This document shows positions 59,121 to 64,000 of a DNA stretch of 64,000 bases, one piece after another (within the stretch, counting starts at the first letter, position 1; every line of letters begins with the position of its first letter). The stretch comes from Candidatus Solibacter sp. Lineage in GTDB: Bacteria; Acidobacteriota; Terriglobia; Bryobacterales; Bryobacteraceae. Location of the stretch: the NCBI GenBank assembly GCA_013822245.1, contig PNKE01000024.1, forward strand, positions 1 to 64,000, written 5' to 3'. A model generated the notes under the pieces. The model worked only from the letters and a program-made list of their open reading frames with translations, ran no database searches and was not told where the DNA came from. Position numbers and translations under genes: made by a program.

Positions 59121-59564
59121 TTAGGCTTTCCTGCTGCGCAGGGAATGAACGAACGAAATCTTCAATGTGCCGCCGAGCTTTTCGGGCAGCGCGGCGCGGA
59201 CTTCTTCTTCGCTGAACAGCCGGTCGGACTGCTGGCAGTGCTGGCGTACTTCGGCGGCAACCTCGCGAACGAAGGCGCGAAGCGACTGGGTGTTGTAGTT
59301 TTCGGTGACGTACTGGCCGAGTTCCGACGACCTCAGCGCCGCGATCACCTCCGAGCGGTCGGAGATCGGGCTGGCGTGTATGTCCTGGGCGATATAGACG
59401 GTCCGGCCGTCGACCTTCATCGAGGCGACGCCGTCGCCGAGGAACTGCGGCACCAGGGCCTGCTCCAGATCGTCGATACGCGCGGTGATTGATTTGATTT
59501 CCGAGTCGAGTTCTCGTTTGCGCGTTTCCAGGCACACGAACTCCTTGAGCTGCTCCATATTCAT
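59121..59564 (-). CDS. coiled-coil hypothetical element protein
   Basis: 147 residues from ATG 59564, 8 bases after AAGGA. The first 45 residues (MEQLKEFVCLETRKRELDSE, then IKSITARIDDLEQAL) are a strong coiled coil; a small beta strand unit SMKVDGRTVYIAQDIHA and a helical C-terminus follow. It sits between the SNF2 helicase (22 bases) and the Cys-cluster gene (14 bases) in the operon. Function unknown. Confidence 0.6.
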   Translation of the reverse strand: MNMEQLKEFVCLETRKRELDSEIKSITARIDDLEQALVPQFLGDGVASMKVDGRTVYIAQDIHASPISDRSEVIAALRSSELGQYVTENYNTQSLRAFVREVAAEVRQHCQQSDRLFSEEEVRAALPEKLGGTLKISFVHSLRSRKA

Positions 59565-59586
59565 GGCGAGCGTCCTTTCTTGCGGT

Positions 59587-61251
59587 CTAAGCTTTGATTT
59601 CGGCCAGGATGGCCCCGACAACTTCGGCGCGCTTTTCCAGCGCGCGCAGGATCTTCGAATCCACCGTGTTTCGAGTGACCAGGTGGATGTGCTCCACCGG
59701 TCGTGTCTGGCCGGGACGGTGCACCCGGCTCAAGGCTTGGTCGTATTCGCCGAGCGAGAAGCTGAGCGAGAAGTAGATGGAGTAGCGCGCCCGGGTCAGG
59801 TCTACACCCACGCCGCCGGCGCTGATTTGCACGGCGAGGACGGGCGCCAGGCCGTCCTGCCAGGATTTGAGTTCGTCGCGGCGGCCGGAAAGCTCGAGGC
59901 TTTCGAGCCCGGCTGCCTTGGCCGCCTCATGGACGGCATCGAGGTCGGCATGGAAGCGGCAGAAGACAACCACGGGTTCGCCCGAGCCAATGTCCTCCAG
60001 CACGTCGGCGAGCAGTTTCTGCTTCGACGAATCCACCCTGTGGTAGTTGCCGTCGTCGGTTTTCAGCCAGCCTCCAGAAACCTGCTGCAGGCGAAGCAAC
60101 TTCACCATGGCGTTGCTCACCGTCACGCGGCCCTCACGCACCTCGGCGACGAAGTCCTCCTCGAGGTCGCGATAGATACGGGCGGCCTCGGGCGAGAGGT
60201 CGCAGTGATAGGTGACATGGGTCTGCGGAGGCAGATCGAGGACGTCCTTCGAGACCCGGTAAGTGATCCGGCGCATGAGAGCTTCGAGTTCGTCGAGATG
60301 CTGGAACCCTGTCACCTGCTTGCGCTGGAAGCCGCCCATGACGGCGTACTTCTGCCTGAAAGCCGCGAAGGACGGTCCGAAGATGGTCTGATCCAGAAAC
60401 CGGAACTGGGCGTAGACGTCGAGGGGACCGTGGGGCATGGGCGTCCCGGTGAGCGCCAATCTGGCTCGGGACCGAGGACGGAGCCGCTTGAACGCAAGGC
60501 TCGCCTTGCCGCCTGGAGCTTTCAGTCGGTGTGATTCGTCTGCGATGACCAGATCCCAGGCCTGCTTCTCCGCCCAGTCGGCGAAGGGGCTGCGCCACAC
60601 GGAGTCGTAGTTGATGATGAAGACAACCGGGCGGCCCGTCGCCTCGGCGAGCCGGAATTTCTCCTCGGCGAGCTTTCGCTTGGCGGCGACGCTGCTCAAG
60701 GTGTCGTCGAGCGCCACGACGATGAGATTCAGGTCCAGGTGCCGTTCGATCTGCTGTTCCCAGACCGGGACAACACGTAGCGGGCAGCTGATGAGAACAC
60801 GCTGGGCGGAGACCGCGGCCAGGACCATGAGCGCGACCAGGGTCTTGCCGACGCCCATTTCGAGGGCCAGCATGGAGGAGCCCTTTCCGCCGCGGAGCCG
60901 ATCCATGGCGAACCGAAAGGCGTCCACCTGGTGACGCCAGGGCGTAGTACGGAGCCCGGCCGGCAGGGTGACTTGCGGCTGTTTCGGCGGCGGCGCCACG
61001 GGCGGCGCCGGAGGAGCAGGAGGAGCCTGCTGGCGCAGAAGAGCCCTGAATCCCTCGCAGCCCTGGACGCGCGGAATCGATGCCGAGATCAGCTGTGCGG
61101 TCCGCTGGGTGGCGGGATAGGCCCACGCCTTCCGCGCGGCATCCCACCTGGCGCCCGGCCATGTGGTGCATTGCACCACATGAAGAAGTGGTACACGCAG
61201 GATGATCTTGCCGCCGATCACTTCTGCAGTACTGGGGGCAGCCTCAGCCAA
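59587..61251 (-). CDS. SNF2-family DNA helicase/translocase
   Basis: About 554 residues from TTG 61251, which is supported by GGGAGG 6 bases upstream. An N-terminal part like a HARP/SNF2-associated domain (WDAARKAWAYP) precedes the ATPase core: WRHQVDAF (Q-motif region), LALEMGVGKTLVAL (Walker A), CPLRVVPVWEQQIERHL (Ia), IADESHRLKAPGGKA (DESH, motif II), LTGTPMPHGPLD (III), FSLGEYDQALSRVHRPGQTR (VI). Complete and likely active. Typical of phage recombination modules. A proline-rich linker (about 77-95) joins the two parts. Confidence 0.88.
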   Translation of the reverse strand: MAEAAPSTAEVIGGKIILRVPLLHVVQCTTWPGARWDAARKAWAYPATQRTAQLISASIPRVQGCEGFRALLRQQAPPAPPAPPVAPPPKQPQVTLPAGLRTTPWRHQVDAFRFAMDRLRGGKGSSMLALEMGVGKTLVALMVLAAVSAQRVLISCPLRVVPVWEQQIERHLDLNLIVVALDDTLSSVAAKRKLAEEKFRLAEATGRPVVFIINYDSVWRSPFADWAEKQAWDLVIADESHRLKAPGGKASLAFKRLRPRSRARLALTGTPMPHGPLDVYAQFRFLDQTIFGPSFAAFRQKYAVMGGFQRKQVTGFQHLDELEALMRRITYRVSKDVLDLPPQTHVTYHCDLSPEAARIYRDLEEDFVAEVREGRVTVSNAMVKLLRLQQVSGGWLKTDDGNYHRVDSSKQKLLADVLEDIGSGEPVVVFCRFHADLDAVHEAAKAAGLESLELSGRRDELKSWQDGLAPVLAVQISAGGVGVDLTRARYSIYFSLSFSLGEYDQALSRVHRPGQTRPVEHIHLVTRNTVDSKILRALEKRAEVVGAILAEIKA

Positions 61252-61471
61252 GGTCTGCCTCCCTGGCGCGCTGCGCTTCCTTCCACTCCTTGAGCAAGAG
61301 GCGGCCTTCTTTCACGATGGCGTCTGCCACCTCGCGCGATGCAATGACGCCATGCCTCACTTTGCTGATGAGCGATTCACTCTTGCCGAGCCGGCGTGCG
61401 ACGCGGCGGTTCAGGCCGTAGAGAGGATCGTCCCTGCGGCTCGGCTTGCGTTTGATGAGTTGGTGTTTCAT
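61244..61471 (-). CDS. small HTH DNA-binding protein
   Basis: 75 residues, basic. GLNRRVARRLGKSESLISKVRHG (about 19-41) is a clear helix-turn-helix. First gene of the minus-strand replication operon and divergent from a ribbon-helix-helix gene across a 93-bp region with tandem repeats, so it probably regulates both. Its stop overlaps the SNF2 start by 8 bases. Confidence 0.7.
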   Translation of the reverse strand: MKHQLIKRKPSRRDDPLYGLNRRVARRLGKSESLISKVRHGVIASREVADAIVKEGRLLLKEWKEAQRAREADLG

Positions 61472-61564
61472 AGTTGATGTGAAGTTGAAACCACAGTATT
61501 CGCGATTTCGCGATTCCTGTCAATCGTCTTGTCGCACACGTGCACTCGGATCGACGTTAAGCCT
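61472..61564. promoter_or_regulatory. divergent control region between HTH and RHH genes, tandem TTCGCGAT repeat
   Basis: Two exact tandem copies of TTCGCGAT at 61499-61506 and 61507-61514, each with the palindrome TCGCGA, lie in the middle of a 93-bp space between two divergent DNA-binding-protein genes. A palindrome CACGTG lies nearby. The layout suggests a lysis/lysogeny-like or excision switch of the element, with operators shared by both regulators. Confidence 0.5.
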
Positions 61565-61936
61565 ATGGATCAAAACCAAATAAAGTTCGGCATCGAGTTG
61601 CCCAAGGAACTCCACCGGCAGGTCAAAATCGCCGTGGCGATGCACGGCCTAAAGATGAAAGAGGCGTCGGAGCAGGCATTTACAGCCTGGCTGAAGGCGC
61701 ACACCGAGGGTGGCGTCGCTGACGCCGGCGTGGAAGCCCAAGCAAAACAAGCGGTTAGCCCGTTTGGAAACCTCAGCGGGGAAGAGGAGCAGTTCGTCGC
61801 CTGGGTGCTGGCGATGTTGCGGCAAAAGAAGCCTTCGTCGGCCTCCGAGATCGCGTTGCAGGCCGTTCGCATGGCCGGCGCGGAACTCCTTGGGGAAGCG
61901 CCAGTTGCAGCCAGGAAGAAACAAAAAGCTGGCTGA
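61565..61936 (+). CDS. ribbon-helix-helix regulatory protein
   Basis: 123 residues. IKFGIELPKELHRQVKIAVA followed by MHGLKMKEASEQAFTAWL is an RHH (ParG/CopG/Arc-like) N-terminal domain. An acidic Gly/Ala hinge and a helical C-terminus with basic end (ARKKQKAG) follow. It is divergent from the HTH/replication operon and may repress it. An upstream ATG at 61529 is in frame but lacks a good ribosome site. Confidence 0.65.
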   Translation: MDQNQIKFGIELPKELHRQVKIAVAMHGLKMKEASEQAFTAWLKAHTEGGVADAGVEAQAKQAVSPFGNLSGEEEQFVAWVLAMLRQKKPSSASEIALQAVRMAGAELLGEAPVAARKKQKAG

Positions 61937-62037
61937 TTGTTGGCAGTGGATCCACAAGATCTAGGGGTGTGAGCGCGTCTTCGCCTCAATCCCTTGGTGG
62001 TTGATTTCGCTGTTTGTTCGCCATAGAATCGAGGTCT

Positions 62038-62304
62038 ATGGAATCAGACAACAACAAGGGTCTTCGGCTGATCCGGGGTGGTCCGCGCCAGATGGAACTC
62101 GACTTCGTGTCCGACGCGGACCTGGAAGAAGTGGTCGCCTGGCAGGACATCCAGTGGAAGGCGAACCTCGAAACGGCGCGGAAGATCGAGGTGATCGAGA
62201 ACCGCCTGAAGCGCGGCGCGGTGGTGACCGCGACCCGCTATTACTTCGACCCCGAGCGCCGGCTTGTGAGGAGCCGTAAGTCTTCGGCGGCGGCAGGCGA
62301 ATGA
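62038..62304 (+). CDS. small hypothetical element protein
   Basis: 88 residues, ATG 62038. Charged, mostly helical: LDFVSDADLEEVVAWQDIQW and NLETARKIEVIENRLKRGAV, with a basic C-terminus. No motif recognised. It overlaps the next start as ATGA, so the small plus-strand genes form an operon ahead of the large helicase. Confidence 0.55.
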   Translation: MESDNNKGLRLIRGGPRQMELDFVSDADLEEVVAWQDIQWKANLETARKIEVIENRLKRGAVVTATRYYFDPERRLVRSRKSSAAAGE

Positions 62305-62525
62305 GGGAGAACCAGATGTCGCAGAGCGAGAGCCTCACAGAATGGCAGATCAGAATCCGGAATGCGACCACTCCGGCTGAACTCTTTCAGGTGGCAGACG
62401 AGATGAAAGCCAGGTCCGAGGAAGCGCGGCGCCGGTGGCTGGAATCGGCGGACATCGCGAAGCCTGGCAGCGCAGACCGACCACGGGGCGTCAGGTCCAG
62501 ACGGAGGGATTCTGGTGCAAGGTAA
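62301..62525 (+). CDS. small hypothetical element protein
   Basis: 74 residues from ATG 62301, overlapping the previous stop (ATGA). An acidic, helix-rich middle (TTPAELFQVADEMKARSEEA) and Arg-rich end. No family recognised; its 3' end overlaps the next small frame by 11 bases. Confidence 0.5.
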   Translation: MRENQMSQSESLTEWQIRIRNATTPAELFQVADEMKARSEEARRRWLESADIAKPGSADRPRGVRSRRRDSGAR

Positions 62526-62727
62526 GGGAGCCGGCCCCGCCGAGGAGCCTCTTGTCGAGTTCAGTTCACTGCCGCCGTTCCCCACCGACGAGGAGGGTTC
62601 GTTCGATATCGAGCGGGAGGATCTGGTCACCTGCTATCGGGTTCTGCCGTCCTTCCACCGATTGATGTCCGATGCTGCGGCGCTCCAACCGCCGCCCGCG
62701 GACAGGCTCATGTGCGAGGTCAGGTGA
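62515..62727 (+). CDS. small hypothetical element protein
   Basis: 70 residues from GTG 62515. Acidic N-terminal half (FPTDEEGSFDIEREDLVTCY). No family recognised; short and unsupported apart from its place in the overlapping gene row, so coding status is uncertain. Confidence 0.35.
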   Translation: MQGKGAGPAEEPLVEFSSLPPFPTDEEGSFDIEREDLVTCYRVLPSFHRLMSDAAALQPPPADRLMCEVR

Positions 62728-63030
62728 AGAGACCTGGACCGGAAGGTGTTCGCAGTCCGCACGATTAACCAGATGGAAGCCGGTGCTGCTGAGGTGGGGA
62801 AATCGTAAAGCCAACTCGCTGGAGTTGCTGAACTGCACGTGGCAGCGCGGGATTCTTCGCGTCATCACAGGGTGCCCGTAGCAGCAGCCGTGCATTGGCG
62901 GAGTGCAAGTGACACTTCCGAAGAAGGGCACGATCCGCGGCCCGTTGGGCTACACCATCGAACGCCCTTTACTCATGTTGAATCAAAGGCGATAAATTGG
63001 TTGTTCTGATCAACACCGCAATGAGGATAC
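62728..63030. other. 303-base gap before the large helicase gene
   Basis: No frame here has a believable start and product; it may contain the promoter for the helicase, but I see no confident -35/-10 pair. Sequence close to the helicase start is AT-richer (AATCAAAGGCGATAAATTGG). Confidence 0.45.
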
Positions 63031-64000
63031 ATGAACGTCTTCGAACTGCGCGACCAACTGATTAACGACTATTCCTCGTACATCCAGAGTTTCATCCGCA
63101 TCCGGGACGAACGAGTTGAGGAACTTGTCACCTCGTGCCTCGATCAGGGCCTGCTTTGGCCAGATCCGTTGATCCAGCTAAATCCTGCATTCCAATACGC
63201 AGGCACGATCGACGACCTCGTCAAGGCCAACCTCTTGCACTCGGAGTGCGGCGGAGTGTTCCGTGCTGGAAAAGACAAGGGCGAGGGCAAGCCACTCCGC
63301 CTTTATCAACATCAAGCTGACGCAATCAGCAGAGCCCGCGCTGGTCGCAACTACGTTCTCACCACGGGGACCGGGTCTGGCAAGAGCCTGGCATACATCA
63401 TTCCAATCGTCGATCATGTCTTGCGTAACGGAACCGGGCGCGGAATCCAGGCAATCGTCGTCTACCCGATGAACGCCCTTGCGAACAGCCAATTCGGGGA
63501 GCTGCACAAGTTCTTGCGGCTCGGTTACCCAGACGGAAAAGGTCCTGTCACCTTCGCCAGATACACCGGGCAAGAACGGGAAGAGGAACGCAATGCGATC
63601 GTTGCAAAGCCTCCAGACATCCTGCTCACGAACTACGTGATGCTCGAACTGATCTTGACCAGAGTTTACGAAAAGCAGCTGGTTAAGGCAGCACAGGGCC
63701 TGCGGTTCCTAGTGTTGGACGAGCTTCACACTTACCGAGGGCGTCAGGGCGCTGACGTCGCACTGCTTGTTCGGCGCGCCAGGGAGTTCTTCGGAGCGAA
63801 ACAGCTTCAGGTGATTGGCACGTCAGCGACTCTGGCGGGTCCCGGCACATATGATCAGCAGCAGGCCGAGGTAGCTGCAGTTGCCACGGTCTTGTTCGGG
63901 GCAGAGGTGAGCTCCGGCGACGTGATAGGCGAAACGCTGCAGCGAGCCACTCCGGAGAAAGACACTGCAGACGCAGGATTTCTGGCGGACCTGAAGTCGA
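63031..64000 (+). CDS. large DEAD/DEAH helicase (defence-associated, DruE/MrfA-like), 3' end outside window
   Basis: The frame is open from ATG 63031 to the end of the window (323 residues seen). N-terminal helical region, then TTGTGSGKSLAYIIPIVDHV (Walker A at 112-119), IVVYPMNALANSQFGELH (Ia), PDILLTNYVMLELILTR (Ib) and VLDELHTYRGRQGADVALLV (motif II, D230-E-L-H) and VIGTSATLAG (III). This pattern, with the conserved 'NYVMLELILTR' and 'TYRGRQGADVA', is that of large (1500-2000 residue) DUF1998-type helicases found in Druantia, DISARM-like and other defence clusters, and in the DNA-repair helicase MrfA. The rest of the gene and its partners lie beyond the window, so the exact system cannot be named. 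Confidence 0.8.
   Translation, partial: MNVFELRDQLINDYSSYIQSFIRIRDERVEELVTSCLDQGLLWPDPLIQLNPAFQYAGTIDDLVKANLLHSECGGVFRAGKDKGEGKPLRLYQHQADAISRARAGRNYVLTTGTGSGKSLAYIIPIVDHVLRNGTGRGIQAIVVYPMNALANSQFGELHKFLRLGYPDGKGPVTFARYTGQEREEERNAIVAKPPDILLTNYVMLELILTRVYEKQLVKAAQGLRFLVLDELHTYRGRQGADVALLVRRAREFFGAKQLQVIGTSATLAGPGTYDQQQAEVAAVATVLFGAEVSSGDVIGETLQRATPEKDTADAGFLADLKS

Larger units (their letters stand above)
46361..64000. mobile_element. integrated mobile element at a tRNA-Val gene (right end not in window)
   Basis: The left boundary is a tRNA-Val gene cut at 46403, with arrays of short direct repeats and an intact second tRNA-Val directly after. A tyrosine recombinase is encoded at 51437-52732, and a phage/plasmid-like replication module fills 51.4-61.5 kb on the minus strand. 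Gene density is high with start-stop overlaps, the defence-type operon is visibly less GC-rich than the host backbone, and host metabolic genes are absent. The other tRNA-Val half would mark the right end. No structural phage genes are seen, so it could be an integrative element, satellite or prophage. Confidence 0.8.

Noticed and set aside
61929-62040. Possible attachment or terminator signal after the RHH gene
   Set aside because: No convincing hairpin with T-run or match to the tRNA-Val core could be seen.

Overview
The window looks like the chromosome of a GC-rich, outer-membrane-bearing soil bacterium, most probably an Acidobacteriota of the Solibacter/Bryobacter type. This is inferred from gene content and style: an Oar-like TonB-dependent receptor with an N-terminal carboxypeptidase-regulatory domain, many secreted or Tat-exported glycoside hydrolases and lyases, a WaaA-LpxK fusion, a serine/threonine kinase, and the very high GC. 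No rRNA or marker gene in the window proves it.

Region 1 (1-46.3 kb) is host backbone. From the left it holds an unfinished hypothetical gene, the Oar-like receptor, tRNA-His, a GH95 alpha-L-fucosidase, debris of a GH92 gene and of a transposase, a URO-D-like enzyme, a WaaA-LpxK fusion and a heparinase-like lyase. A compact six-gene operon (15.6-22.3 kb) follows: CoA-transferase, ferredoxin, 2-oxoacid:ferredoxin oxidoreductase alpha and fused beta-gamma, branched-chain aminotransferase and a divergent citramalate synthase. It links branched-chain 2-oxoacids, their acyl-CoAs and isoleucine synthesis. Next come an exported repeat protein, a kinase fused to an FGE-sulfatase domain, an orphan winged-helix regulator, archease and an esterase. 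After these lies a rhodanese gene followed by an ArsC/Spx-family gene with an in-frame UGA at the redox-cysteine position and a bSECIS-like hairpin, so probably a selenoprotein. The rest is an aminotransferase, a putative nuclease, peptidases, dehydrogenases, a lone NuoI, a redoxin, a CoA-disulfide-reductase-like enzyme with a STAS protein, a serine hydrolase, an SDR/lactonase pair and a glycosidase-like protein.

Region 2 (46.36 kb to the end of the window) is an integrated mobile element. Its left edge is a tRNA-Val gene cut just after the anticodon loop. This is followed by short repeats, several of them at 11-bp spacing, and then a complete second tRNA-Val. A tyrosine recombinase ends a long minus-strand operon (61.5 to 51.4 kb) of replication and recombination genes: a DNA-binding protein, SNF2 helicase, Zn-finger protein, VRR-NUC nuclease, PrimPol-like primase and UvrD-like helicase. 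Nearly all of these genes overlap by ATGA or GTGA. The right edge is not in the window.

The most interesting cargo is a four-gene, fully overlapping operon at 47.4-51.4 kb. It encodes two dCTP-deaminase/dUTPase-fold paralogues (one with the catalytic Glu, one with Gln in its place), an HD (SAMHD1/dGTPase-like) protein with Q-D in place of the H-D motif and a C-terminal TIR domain, and a ThiL/PurM-like ATP-dependent enzyme. The parts match nucleotide-depletion and TIR-based anti-phage immunity, but I know of no described system with this combination. A large DEAD/DEAH helicase of a defence-associated type begins at 63,031 and runs off the window, which suggests that the element is a defence island.
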